Part shown: positions 54,089-64,000 of the stretch, in pieces
Layout of the letters: each line of letters starts with the position of its first letter
Numbering within the stretch: the first letter of the stretch is position 1
Assembly (NCBI GenBank): GCA_000750105.3
Contig: JPHH03000027.1
Span: 360,776 to 424,775 of the forward strand
Direction of reading: 5' to 3'
Source of the DNA: Tolypocladium sp. Sup5 PDA-1
Taxonomy: Eukaryota > Ascomycota > Sordariomycetes > Hypocreales > Ophiocordycipitaceae
Length of the DNA: 64,000 nt
Translations under genes and position numbers: made by a program
Notes under the pieces: generated by a model
Told to the model about the DNA's origin: nothing
What the model saw: only the letters and a program-made list of their open reading frames with translations
Databases searched by the model: none

Positions 54089-55141
54089 ATGACGCGGCTC
54101 ACTCTTTTGTCTGCAATTCTCGTTGCTTCAATCTCCATCCTTCTCATCTTCACACCCACGTACACAACCGTGATCACGAAGACGAGCAGGAACATTCGCA
54201 GCACATTTTACAAAAGCAAATCCGCAAACATAACCACCTCAGAGCAGCAGCAGCAGCCCATGCTCAAGTCAGCCGGCAGCATGTCCAAGTCTGTTCTTCG
54301 GCAGGCCAAGATCACGCCTCACCGGTCCAGCACCCGGGGCCACTCCGACCATGGCTGGCTCGACAGCTACCACAGCTTCTCCTTTGCCGACTGGTACAAC
54401 CCCAACTTCACGCACTTCGGGTCCCTGAGGGTGTTGAACGAGGACCGCGTCAAGGCCAACTCCGGGTTCCCCACGCACCCTCACCGGGACTTTGAGATCT
54501 TCAGCTACATCCTGGGCGGCGAGCTGACCCACCGAGACTCGATGCTCGCGAAGGGCAAGGAGGGCGGCCAGTCGAACAAGTTCTATCACATGCATCGCGG
54601 CGATGTCCAGTTCACAACCGGCGGTACGGGCATCGCCCACTCGGAGATGAACGAGCACAAGACGGACACGGTGCACTTCCTCCAGATCTGGGCGATCCCC
54701 TGGAAGCGCGGCCTGGCACCGAGATACCACACCAAGCACTTTGAAGAAGCCGACAAGAGAAAGGGCTTCGTCACGATCCTCAGCCCGCTCAAGGGCGGCG
54801 AGGACGCGACGGCGCAGCAGGAAACCGAGGCCGAGCCGACCATCGCGGGCTCGATTCCCATCCACGCCGACTTTGCCATGGGCGCTGGCATCATTGCGCC
54901 GCAGGCCAAGTTTGAATGGACCGTCGGGGCAAAGGCCACCCAGGAGACGAAGCGAAAGGTCTATGTGCACTTGCCCATGACCAAGAACGGCAAATCCAAG
55001 ATCAGACTGGATGGTCGCGAAGACGCGGAGCTCGCAGAGGGCGACGGCGCGTTCATCGACGGGGTGAACGCAGGGGATAAGCTTGCGGTGGAGAGCATCG
55101 GGGAGGCAGAGGCAGAGGTTATTGTGCTAGACACTGCCTGA
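54089..55141 (+). CDS. Pirin family protein with N-terminal hydrophobic segment
   Basis: Iron-binding bicupin; pirins act as nuclear cofactors or quercetinase-like enzymes in different organisms. It is a single exon of 350 residues from the ATG at 54089. The cupin metal ligands are visible: HPHRDFE (His130, His132) and GIAHSEMN (His184, Glu186), with family sequence around SFSFADWYNPNFTHFGSLRV and the end AEAEVIVLDTA. The core starts near residue 65 (MSKSVLRQAKI). Before it lies a 26-residue hydrophobic stretch (LTLLSAILVASISILLIF) followed by a basic region, which could act as a signal anchor or mitochondrial leader. Internal ATGs at Met58 and Met65 would give the usual soluble pirin. A further upstream ATG at 54005 is in frame but precedes unlikely coding sequence. 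Confidence 0.88.
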   Translation: MTRLTLLSAILVASISILLIFTPTYTTVITKTSRNIRSTFYKSKSANITTSEQQQQPMLKSAGSMSKSVLRQAKITPHRSSTRGHSDHGWLDSYHSFSFADWYNPNFTHFGSLRVLNEDRVKANSGFPTHPHRDFEIFSYILGGELTHRDSMLAKGKEGGQSNKFYHMHRGDVQFTTGGTGIAHSEMNEHKTDTVHFLQIWAIPWKRGLAPRYHTKHFEEADKRKGFVTILSPLKGGEDATAQQETEAEPTIAGSIPIHADFAMGAGIIAPQAKFEWTVGAKATQETKRKVYVHLPMTKNGKSKIRLDGREDAELAEGDGAFIDGVNAGDKLAVESIGEAEAEVIVLDTA

Positions 55142-55993
55142 AACAAAATTTGATTGTCGGATACCAGGAGTTGGAGTTTATAGCATGGTTGACAGAATGC
55201 AGAATGTTCTACATCTTTCGCACCAACTACTCCACATGTCGTGCGGCTGTTGTCTTGGCTGCCTCTCGTGAGACTCGTACAGGCAATGCTAGGCTGATCA
55301 AGATTCCTCACCTAACAGTGCAAGGACTCCTCGTATATTGTTCGAAAAAAAAAGAGGCGATAGAAGAAAGGAAACTCCTCAGTCAATGTGTCAAGAGGCA
55401 CAACAGTACAAAAGGAATATTGAGGCATTAGAGGTATTCCCTACCCTAGACCTTGGGGAGCTGGCGTTCCTATAGCAAAGGACCCTGCACTACTTAATCA
55501 TCGCAAAAATCAATACAACACAGAGGCTCTTCTGTTTCCATTTGGCGATTAATAAAGCCTTAAAATTTGGCAGAATATTGTCAGTACGACAAAGTGCCCA
55601 CGGTCAGCTCATTCAACCCCGTGCCCCACTGTTGGCGCAAACTGTCACGAGAGCCGAAGTCATCGCCTAAATATTCAGCCATAGTGCAAAGACCCAATTG
55701 AACCCATTGGACTCCAGAAACACGGCAATGGAAGATGTCCAAAAACACCAGACCTGGAAAAGAGCACAAGTCAGGTGGACAGTCCGGTGCTCAGCCGTGC
55801 ATGCACCGTCTCTACGTAATAAGGCCTCTCCCCCGTTAGGCAGATACACAAGTATGCAGCAACCTGCCGCAGCGAGACACCCCAGCCGATCATCATTTTC
55901 ATCTGCGGCTGCACATGGGGAAGGAACTGCTCTCCTGCATGGTTTCTGCGCGGAGCGTGTCCCGTCTGTGATTGAGCCCGCACACTCGGCACC
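55142..55993. other. Intergenic between pirin and Gln-rich protein gene
   Basis: About 850 bases, AT-rich from 55320 to 55580, likely pirin 3' region and promoter of the next gene. Nothing else recognised. Confidence 0.6.
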
Positions 55994-57392
55994 ATGAGCG
56001 TCGAAGTCATGGCGGGAAGCAGCTGGAGCCAGGTCCAGCACCAGCAGATTCAGGGCCATGGCCAGGGGCAGGGCCAGGACCAGGGTCGTGTCGACGCCAG
56101 CGCCAGCGAGGCACCAGCTCCAGCACCACCACCATCGAACAACCTTAACCTCTACCATCGACAGCCTGCGCCGGACATGAACTTTGCCGCGCCACCCAAC
56201 GACAACGCCGTCGCCATCCAGCAGCAGCAGCGAGATCAGCAGCTTCAACACCAACAGCAGCAGCAGCAGCAACACCAACAACAACAGCAGGCCGCTCGCC
56301 AGTACCCGCCCCAGCAGTTCCACCAGCAGTCCGCCCTCTCTCACCCGCCGCAGCAGCTCAGCCAACTCCAGCTCCAGCAGCAGCAACAACAACAGCAGCA
56401 GCAGCATCACCAGTACGCCGCCATGAACGGCATCAACGGCGCCAACATGGCCGCCATGCCCGCGCCCGCACCCACGCCCGCCGGCCACCAGGCCGAGCTC
56501 AACTACATCTACGGCATGGTCGAGGAGCTGAGCCGGCAGCTGGCCGACAACAGGCGCGTCACCGAGGACATTGTCAGCGGCTTGGGCAGGGTGCGCAATC
56601 GGGCGCGGTCGCAGGGCCTGGCCAACGACGACCTGATAGCCTCGGCCTCGGACGAAATCTCTGGTACTACTGACCTCCATCTGGATAAGCATCTCGTGCG
56701 CTGACAGCAAGGAAAAAACAGCCGACAACCAGAACCTCGACGCCCTCATCTCCATCCTCTCCGAGGCCCTCGAAAAGGCCAACCACAGCCGCGACGCCAA
56801 CGCCAACCTCCTCGCCCAGTACGCAAACGCCCTCGCCCTCATGCTCAAGCAGTTCCACGAGTACAAGGCCAAGCATGTCGCCGACGTGGCCGCCTGGCAC
56901 CGCTCCTACCGCACCCAGCTGGACGAGGCCCGCCAGGAGAACAGCCGGCTGCGCGAGCAGATCTGGGCCATGCAGACGCACGCCGGCCGCGCAAACGACA
57001 GCCTGCGCGGCTTCCGCCGCCGCTACGACGACGACGCCGCCCGCTGGGCCCGCCGCGTCGACGACACCGCCGCCCGCCAGGAGCTGCGCTTCTGGAAGCG
57101 CATGGCCATGCCCGAGCTCGACGACGACGACCCCTACTGGAGCGCCGATGACGACGTCATCGACGCCGCTGAAAAGGACCGCCAGCGCGAGCTCGAGCAC
57201 CGCGCCGCACAGGAGCAGCTGCTGGACAGCCAGGCCGAGGACGAGCACGACGGCCAGCCGCCCCAGCTGCCGCACCTGGCCATGCTGGGCGGCATCGCCA
57301 TGCAGCGCGACGAGCCCGTCGGACGCGCCATGCAGATCCAGCCTCCACGGCCGCTGAGCGCGGCGTCGAGCACAGGGTCGACAGGGCAGTGA
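55994..57392 (+). CDS. Gln-rich coiled-coil protein, function unknown
   Basis: Exons 55994-56663 and 56722-57392 give 446 residues; the 58-base intron (GTACTA, branch GCTGAC, AACAG) is set by frame and by the fit of both sides (SASDEIS to ADNQNLDALIS). The N-terminal 140 residues are Gln/His/Pro-rich with two polyglutamine-like blocks. The middle and C-terminal parts are predicted long helices: ELNYIYGMVEELSRQLADNRR, ALISILSEALEKANHSRDANANL and RQENSRLREQIWAM, followed by RFWKRMAMPELDDDDPYWSADDD. A short Met/Pro-rich tail ends the protein. Such a mix is seen in transcription and RNA-granule factors, but I cannot name a family. Strong G/C in third positions supports coding. Confidence 0.72.
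56219..56409 (+). repeat. CAG/CAA trinucleotide tracts encoding polyglutamine
   Basis: Two clusters of mixed CAG and CAA codons, at about 56219-56291 and 56374-56409, with a few CAC and CGA interruptions. They encode Gln runs of up to about ten residues. Mixed codons suggest selection for glutamine rather than simple slippage, though length may vary among strains. Confidence 0.8.
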
Positions 57393-57756
57393 GCGCCGCG
57401 CGACGGGTACATGATGTTGTTGATTTTTCAGCGAGGGAGCATTAGAAGGTGGAAGAGGGATACCCAATGTATGATATTTGTCCGGTGGCATGGCATTTGA
57501 TGAACCTCGCGTAAGGGACGGTGTTTGGCAAAAGAAATAAGGAGGACATGGCATTGTCCCCGTACCGTGTTCAAACATATTGCGCCTATCATGGATGGGC
57601 TGCTACAGTCTGGAGTTCCCTTTCGCCCCGATCCAAGTCCGCAAGTACAATTACATATCGCAGCGTATAGCTGCCAGCCCCTAATCCTCGTCGCACATCG
57701 TCATCCATTAATACTTTTCACCCTGATCCAACGCCCCCTAATCCCCAAAGCCATCG
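57393..57756. other. Intergenic between convergent Gln-rich and UBR7-like genes
   Basis: About 360 bases of likely 3' untranslated sequence. No other feature seen. Confidence 0.6.
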
Positions 57757-59505
57757 TTAATAGCCGCGCTGCTCCCGTCGGCTATCGTCGTCCTCATCCT
57801 TAGCCGAAGCGGCCGCCTGTCCAGCTTCCTTGATGCCCTGCTCGTCACCTCGCAGCTTGGCAAAGTACGCCTTGATGTCCTCTGCGCCCACGGCCTGGCC
57901 ACTCTCGGCGAACTGCTGGAAGAAGGGCTTGAGCCGCTCCTTGAGGTGGTTGTACGCCATGACGCCCTCGATGGCGCGGACGCGGTCGACGTTGCGCAGG
58001 GCGCTCTCGCCGCGCTCGAGTAGGCTGCCGCTGCCGTGCGTGGAGCCCCCGTTCTGGGACACGCCGTCTTCGGAGACGGGAGGCTCGTAGACCTCTTCCT
58101 CTTCGAGGAGCTGGGGGTGGGGGTCCATTTGCCGGTAGCAGTCGGAGCAGCGGCAGAGCTTGTCGCGGAAATCCTCCTTGAAGAAGAGCGAGAAGCGGCC
58201 TGTGGGCGTAGGCGGCAAGTTGGGCAGCTTGCAGCCAGTAGGACCATCTGTAGTCGGCTCCTCCTTGACAGGAGCGTCAACGGTGGTGTCGACGGGAGCC
58301 TCGACAGGGGCAGGCTGGGCATCGCCAGCTGCATCAGTCGCCGTTGCTTCGCTCTCATTCTTGACGCGTTTCGCCTCGGCTTCTTCCTCCATATCATCAT
58401 CCGCTTTGCGCTTCTTGGAGATGGTCTCATCTGCCTTGGGCTCAGGAGCAGATTCGGATTGGTCGAGGAATACTGCTGGGAGGAAGCCGGACGTGCCAGC
58501 ATAGCGCTTGACCCAGGGATGGGCCTCGACGCACTTGTAGCACAGGAAGCCTTCAAAGACGTCTTCTTCCGGAAATCCTGGGGGCATCGGTGGTTCGTCC
58601 TCGTCATCAACGATGGCTTGCTCCGCCGTGTTTTGGCCTTCCTGCTGTTCCTCGTTTCCTTCGGCAATCGTAGCTAGGGGATTCCCGTTTGCGGCGCCGT
58701 TTGGCTGCTTGGCCTTGTGTCCCTCCATCTTCTCGAACCACTTGGGGCCCATTCCGACTAGGCAGCCCGGGTGGTACCAATCTTCACCACAGCCTCCGGT
58801 CTCCTGGGTGCCGAGCCCCAGGCATTGGAACATGGTTCCCTTTTGCTGGAAGGGGTCATAGTCGCACTCGCATCCGCAGAAGCGGTTGCGAAAGTTTTGG
58901 TTGTACTTGTTGTTGGCGTCGGGGTCCTCCGAGTGGACGCCTCCCTTGGTGTTTGTCTGCTCGTTGGTGCGCAGCGCGCATGGGCTCGTGGACGGGATGC
59001 GGGTGGTGCCGCAGTCGCACGTAAAGTTTCTCTTCTGGAAGATCTCGACGAGGGTGTGCTCGCCGTGGCACTGGACGGAGCACGCGTAGCAGACACCGGC
59101 AGGCTTTGACGGCGGAGGGTTGCATGTCAGGCAGGCAAAGACACTTTGTCGCAGCGGCCCGAGGATCTTGGTGCAGCTCTCGATGCTCTGATCAAGGTCA
59201 GCTAGTGCTTCACTGACAAACGGCAGCAGCAGCACCAATGCCACGCCGCGTTTGGATTGGCTTCTTTACGTATGGGAGAGCTTCGCGGGCATCGGCTTCA
59301 AGGAGTTCTTGGCTGCGGATAAACCTGTCGATGGTCAGATGGACATCGTTTCGGATCATTTTTGTGTTGAAGCATACTCTGCGGCGGTCTGAGAGTCGTG
59401 GGAAGCCTGTGATTGCTGGGAGAAGCTGTTGCTTCGTCCTGGCGCAGCAGCTTCGCCATTTGCATCAGCAGATGCGGCTGCTGGAGGTGGCGGATCAGCC
59501 GACAT
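57757..59505 (-). CDS. UBR7-like protein with UBR box and PHD finger
   Basis: Probable nuclear E3 ubiquitin ligase or histone reader of the UBR7 family. Exons 59505-59378, 59324-59270 and 59187-57757 join to 537 residues; exon 2 (55 bases) encodes FIRSQELLEADAREALPY, a family signature. The UBR box follows (FACLTCNPPPSKPAGVCYAC, then CHGEHTLVEIFQKRNFTCDC), with Cys/His spacing for three zinc ions. A PHD finger lies after it (RFCGCECDY...CGEDWYHPGCLVG...FLCYKCVEAHPWVKRY). The centre is acidic and low complexity, and near the C-terminus another Cys pair (CRCSDC) and LKERLKPFFQQFAE are conserved features. The N-terminus is Ala/Ser/Gln-rich. It stands head to head with mcm2. Confidence 0.9.
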
Positions 59506-60023
59506 GGTGCGACGGACGGCGAGGTCAATAAACAAAACGAAGCGGTCGATGAGAAAGCGTCTGGGAGATGGACGATGAAAGAGCGACCGTCTGGCGATGA
59601 CGATGCGGAGATGATGGAAAGTGACAGCTGCAAGCGATGTGATGGCGAGCAAGTCCAGTGGTTGGATGCTGGAGCTTTCGGTGTTGGTCAGCGCGCTGCT
59701 AGCTGAGATCAGACAAAATAATGCGCGCAGCTTTGGCGTGAAGAGTAGCACTAGTTGTCATCGACTAATTCCATCTACTGACCCTCTCGAACAAGCACTT
59801 TACGCGTGACCACCAATGGGGTTTAGCGCGCGGCCACTTAACGCGTCGTCGCGCTTCGACTCGAGACGCGAAATCACAGCTCCCTTTTCGTCCCGCATGC
59901 CGCCCTCATTTCGACCCTTCACACTTGATCACTGCTCCCCTGCACTCCTCACACTTTGCATCGCACACTTGACTCTCCCATCCAAGACTGCCTCTACGCA
60001 TACGACTCCTCTAAGACGAGGCA
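59506..60023. promoter_or_regulatory. Bidirectional promoter of the UBR7-like gene and mcm2
   Basis: About 520 bases separate the two start codons. It holds two ACGCGT boxes, an ACGCGAAA site and a CCAAT at 59813-59817. The 150 bases before mcm2 are C/T-rich with CTCC and TCCC runs, a common fungal initiation environment. Confidence 0.6.
59802..59873. promoter_or_regulatory. MCB-like cluster upstream of mcm2
   Basis: ACGCGT occurs at 59802-59807 and 59841-59846, and ACGCGAAA (TTTCGCGT on the other strand, an SBF/E2F-like form) at 59866-59873, 150-220 bases before the mcm2 ATG. In yeasts MBF and SBF bind such sites and drive replication genes at the G1/S transition, MCM genes among them. Three related sites within 72 bases are unlikely by chance. 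Confidence 0.6.
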
Positions 60024-62754
60024 ATGAGGTACGTCGCGATATGCCCCTGGCAATAAAGGACATTGGCCGTGCCAGTGCTGACCGCTTCCTGCAGTTCCCC
60101 TCTTCGCGATAACCCGGCGTCGGCCAACCGGGGCGCGGCTCCGCGATCGAGTCGCAAGCGCTCGCGCACTGGTGGCGATGATGCCACATCCTCCGTCGGC
60201 CCTGGCTCGAGCCCCATGCCTTCCTCCCCTCCGGCTCCATTCACACACGGAGTCGAGGATGACGACGAGGTTGAAGAAGAGGCCGAGATTCAAGACGACA
60301 TCGACGACATCGACGAGATGGCAGACGACGATGTGGACTTGTTCCGCGAAGGCTTCGAGGCCGACTACAGAGAGCGAGAAGGCGACGCCTACGAGGGCGA
60401 GGACATTGATGATGACGGCGACTTCGACGACATGGACCTCGGCGCCAGGCGGAACCTCGAGGCCCAGCTCAACAGACGAGACAAGGAGGTCGCCCGGCGA
60501 CAGAGAATCCCCGCTGCCTTCCTCCCTGGTGATGATGAAGACGGCGATATCGACCTGACGGCACAGCCACGCCGCCGAAGACATCACTACGACGAGGACC
60601 CCGACGAAGCCATGGACGCCGACATCATGGACGAGGAGCTGTCTCTTGAGGCACTCGGCGACGTCAAAGCGTCGAACTTGACCGAGTGGGTGTCGACGCC
60701 CCCAGTTCAGAGGACCATCAAGCGGGAGTTCAAGGCTTTCCTGACCTCCTACACCGATGCTTCTGGATCCTCCGTCTATGGTAACCGCATCCGAACCCTC
60801 GGTGAGATCAACGCCGAGTCCCTCGAGGTGTCCTACGAGCACCTGTCGGAGAGCAAGGCAATCCTCGCCTACTTTTTGGCCAATGCGCCGGCCGAGATGC
60901 TCAATCTCTTCGACGAGGTCGCCATGGACGTCGTCCTTCTCCACTACCCCGACTACGAGCGTATCCACTCCGAGATTCACGTCCGCATCTTTGACCTCCC
61001 CGTCCACTACACCCTGCGTCAGCTCCGCCAGTCACACCTCAACTGCCTCGTTCGGGTCAGCGGCGTGGTCACCCGACGCTCTGGCGTCTTCCCCCAGCTC
61101 AAGTACGTCAAGTTTGACTGCAGCAAGTGTGGCATCACCCTTGGGCCTTTCCAGCAAGAGTCCAATGTCGAGGTCAAAATCACCTTCTGCCAGAACTGCC
61201 AGTCTCGCGGCCCGTTCACGCTCAACTCGGAGAAGACGGTCTACCGTAACTACCAGAAGCTTACGCTTCAAGAGTCTCCCGGAACGGTCCCCGCCGGTCG
61301 CCTGCCTCGGCACAGAGAGGTCATTCTGCTCTGGGATCTCATTGACAAGGCAAAGCCCGGCGAGGAGATTGAGGTCACCGGCACCTACCGCAACAACTAC
61401 GACGCGCAGCTCAACAACAGGAACGGGTTCCCCGTGTTTGCCACCATCTTGGAGGCAAACAACGTGGTCAAGTCCCACGACCAGCTCGCCGGGTTCCGGA
61501 TGACGGAGGAGGACGAGCAGGAAATCCGCAAGCTCTCGCGCGACCCCAACATTGTGGACAAGATCATCCACTCCATGGCGCCCAGCATTTACGGGCACAC
61601 GGACATCAAGACGGCCGTCGCCCTGTCGCTGTTTGGCGGCGTCGCAAAGACCACCAAGGGAGCGCATCACATCCGCGGCGACATCAACGTCCTGCTCCTC
61701 GGTGACCCCGGTACGGCCAAGTCGCAGGTGCTCAAGTACGTGGAGAAGACGGCGCACCGAGCAGTGTTTGCCACGGGCCAGGGAGCCAGCGCGGTCGGTC
61801 TGACGGCTAGTGTCCGCCGTGACCCGCTGACGAGCGAGTGGACGCTCGAGGGCGGCGCGCTGGTGCTGGCCGACCGGGGGACATGCCTGATTGACGAGTT
61901 TGACAAGATGAACGACCAGGACCGGACATCGATCCACGAGGCCATGGAGCAGCAGACCATCTCCATATCCAAGGCGGGCATCGTCACCACGCTGCAGGCG
62001 CGCTGCGGCATCATCGCCGCCGCCAACCCGCTGGGGGGCCGATACAACTCGACCATCCCCTTTTCGGCCAACGTGCAGCTGACGGAACCCATCCTGTCGC
62101 GTTTCGACGTGCTCTGCGTGGTGCGCGACACGGTCGAGCCGGCCGAGGACGAGCGCCTGGCGCGCTTCATCGTCGGCTCGCACAGCCGCAGCCACCCTCT
62201 ATCCCAGCAGGGCCAAGACTCGACGGCGTTCGAGAACGGCTCTGAGCAGACCGAGACGCAGGGCTCGGCCGCGACGCCGAAGAACGGCGAGATCCCGCAG
62301 GAGCTGCTGCGCAAGTACATTGTCTACGCGCGCGAGCGCTGCAGCCCGAAGCTGTACCACATGGACGAGGACAAAGTCGCGCGGCTGTTCGCCGACATGA
62401 GGAGGGAGTCGCTGGCAACGGGAGCCTATCCCATCACGGTAAGTCACGGCAAGCATTAAAAAAATGTAGAAGGAGAAAGACGTCAAATGCTAACGTGTGG
62501 TCGCACAGGTACGCCATCTCGAGGCCATCATCCGCATCAGCGAGTCCTTCTGCAGGATGCGGCTGTCGGAGTACTGCTCCTCGCAGGACATTGACCGCGC
62601 CATCGCCGTGACGGTCGACAGCTTCGTCGGCAGCCAGAAGCTGAGCTGCAAGAAGGCGCTGGCGCGGGCATTTGCCAAGTACACGCTGGCGCGGCCGGGG
62701 GCCAGGGGACGGAGGGGGGGTCAGGGGAGGAGGCCTGCGGCCGTGATGGCGTAG
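60024..62754 (+). CDS. mcm2: MCM2, subunit of the replicative helicase
   Basis: Subunit of the Mcm2-7 ring that unwinds DNA at replication forks. Three exons, 60024-60028, 60095-62438 and 62509-62754, give 864 residues. Exon 1 is only five bases (ATG plus AG); the junction makes MSSPLRDNPAS, while the frame upstream of 60095 has no other suitable ATG. The acidic N-terminal tail (EDDDEVEEEAEIQDD) is the histone-binding region typical of Mcm2. The zinc finger has Cys344, 347, 367 and 370. The AAA+ core shows Walker A GDPGTAKS (538-545), Walker B LIDEFD (600-605) and the arginine finger SRFD (670-673). Exon 3 supplies the end of the C-terminal helical domain (RHLEAIIRISESFCRMRLSE). MCB-like sites lie upstream. 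Confidence 0.97.
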
Positions 62755-63575
62755 AGGAACTTGGGATCTTGGGACGGTAATACCAGGGAGTTGGCTATTT
62801 ACATGTTTCTCTTTTCTGCGATTTGTCCGCCGCCACGTGCGGTTTCATGATTCCTGGAGGGTTCGTGAGAGAGGCTGGCCAGGGGAGGCTGGACTGGGGA
62901 GGCCGGGGCACGCACGCCGACGACAATGATGGGTATGCCGCATGTACATGGCATCAGGAGTATCAGGAGCTCGACACGTATCTTTGGTACGAAGTATGTA
63001 TGAATTGCAAAAGCTAGACTCACAAACCAACCAACAAACCCGACCCGGATCTCCCGGGGCCAGCACGCAACCGCCGAGTGGTCGCTCGTCCCCCGTGCGG
63101 CCAACAGACGACCAGGCTTTCGGAGCATTGCGGAGCACAGAGGCCGTTCTTCATCACCAACACCTGCAGCGCCAGCGACCCCAGCCAGCCAGCCGGCCCC
63201 CAATCTGCGGCCAGCGTCGTATATTACGGATGGGCCGCCTATTTTGCGTCACATGGCATGCGAGGTGCGCGAGGGGATGAAAAAGGCCCGCTGCTGTTGC
63301 TGTCGCTGCGCGCTGCCGCACGGCAACTTCAAGCAAGCAAGCCCTGTGTACCTACGACCCCGATCCTCTACATGCACACGCCGCACAGCAATTCAACCCC
63401 CGAGTTCATAAAGGATGGCGGCCTCTCCCGCAGCTTGTCTCACCAGCGGCACCCCATTGCCAAAAATAGGCGCGCCTCCGCTGCAGTTGGGCCGGTCGGC
63501 GTCCAACCGGCACAGCCCCCAAACCTGCACGTTGGTCGCCATTTGCTGTGCGACTTGCAGGACGAAGTCCCTGAT

Positions 63576-63625
63576 GGTTTTCGGATGCCTGCTGGGTTTT
63601 CGGATGCCTGCTGGGTTTTCGGATG
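63576..63625. repeat. 19-base tandem repeat, about 2.6 copies
   Basis: The unit GGTTTTCGGATGCCTGCTG is present at 63576-63594 and 63595-63613, exactly, and its first 12 bases again at 63614-63625. Local minisatellite of no known role. Confidence 0.85.
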
Positions 63626-63660
63626 GCTGTGTTGGGATGGATGAGACGACAGCAGGGCTC

Positions 63661-63676
63661 TGTGTGTGTGTGTGTG
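63661..63676. repeat. TG dinucleotide microsatellite
   Basis: Eight uninterrupted TG units. Simple sequence repeat, likely variable among strains. Confidence 0.9.
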
Positions 63677-64000
63677 GGATCGATCGACGACATGGTCCGA
63701 CGTGCGGGTTACGGCTCGCCCAACGAAGTGAGCTGGAAAGATGATGGCTGGATTAAGCTTGAATGGAGGTGCGTTGGCCTTTGCGGGCGCCACCCCCGTC
63801 GACAACCCATCTCATCCATGCAGCGTCAACCTCCTCATCTCGCGGCCCCCCCCAGCCCAACCCCGTCACACAGAACCTCATGCATGTTGGCTGCGTCCCT
63901 CCACGGCGCAGACCGCGGCCCCTGCAATGAGCCTGTGTGTGTCTGTACGTCGCCCCCCCCGCCGGCACCGCCGCCGTCCCCGCCGCCAAAGGACGCCGGC

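Larger units (their letters stand above)
62755..64000. other. Sequence to the right edge, no supported gene
   Basis: About 1.25 kb after mcm2. Open frames are short or overlapping, without motifs. A 19-base tandem repeat and a TG run are listed separately. C-runs near 63850 and 63950 and the Pro-coding repeats at the edge could belong to a gene beyond the window, but nothing here shows it. Confidence 0.5.

Noticed and set aside
55667..56872. A 401-codon minus-strand open frame with Leu runs
   Set aside because: It is antisense to the CAG-rich gene; CTG read from CAG gives Leu. The + strand model has introns in phase and helical heptads.
61032..62195. A 387-codon minus-strand open frame
   Set aside because: It is antisense to the MCM2 AAA+ core and has no features of its own.
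1..64000. CRISPR arrays, insertion sequences, rRNA, tRNA or a biosynthetic gene cluster
   Set aside because: No spaced identical repeats, transposase motifs, RNA gene signatures or adjacent PKS/NRPS/terpene enzymes were seen in reading the window.

Overview
The window is nuclear DNA of a filamentous ascomycete, most likely a sordariomycete and possibly Hypocreales. Genes are moderately GC-rich, many are broken by short introns of about 50-80 bases with GT/AG ends and CTGAC/CTAAC-like branch sites, and the protein set is fungal: a Zn2Cys6 regulator, DUF3433 protein, GPI-anchored chitinase and yapsin, XIP-type aquaporin and FRE-type ferric reductase. No bacterial, viral or transposon genes were recognised. 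I re-spliced each gene by hand; exon phases close for every multi-exon model given.

Left third (1-24 kb): a Zn2Cys6 transcription factor cut by the left edge (-), an F-box-like protein (+), SAICAR synthase (+), an ACC-synthase-like aminotransferase (-), the meiotic kleisin Rec8 (+), Rab escort protein Mrs6 (-), exosome subunit Rrp43 (-), a ferric reductase (+), an orphan small protein (+) and the molybdopterin synthase large subunit (-).

Middle (24-44 kb): an RBM5/10-like splicing protein (+), then a long minus-strand run: GPI-anchored aspartyl protease, two orphan Cys-containing proteins, an acyl-CoA thioesterase ending in a peroxisomal signal, an Osh1-type oxysterol-binding protein, an XIP aquaporin and a Thr/Ser-rich GPI chitinase.

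Right third (44-64 kb): a 4.7 kb stretch with no supportable gene, a disordered orphan protein (+), a DUF3433 membrane protein (-), a pirin with an N-terminal hydrophobic segment (+), a Gln-rich coiled-coil protein (+), a UBR7-like PHD protein (-) and MCM2 (+), the last two head to head across a promoter with MCB-like boxes.

The genes do not form one pathway or a recognisable biosynthetic cluster; this is ordinary core genome with several cell-wall, membrane and DNA-replication/meiosis genes. I found no clear new system. The points most worth a second look are splice choices that would change targeting (thioesterase PTS1, pirin N-terminus), a five-base first exon in MCM2, a GC-AG intron and unusual pore motifs in the aquaporin, MCB boxes shared by mcm2 and rec8, and the orphan genes and gene-poor gaps.
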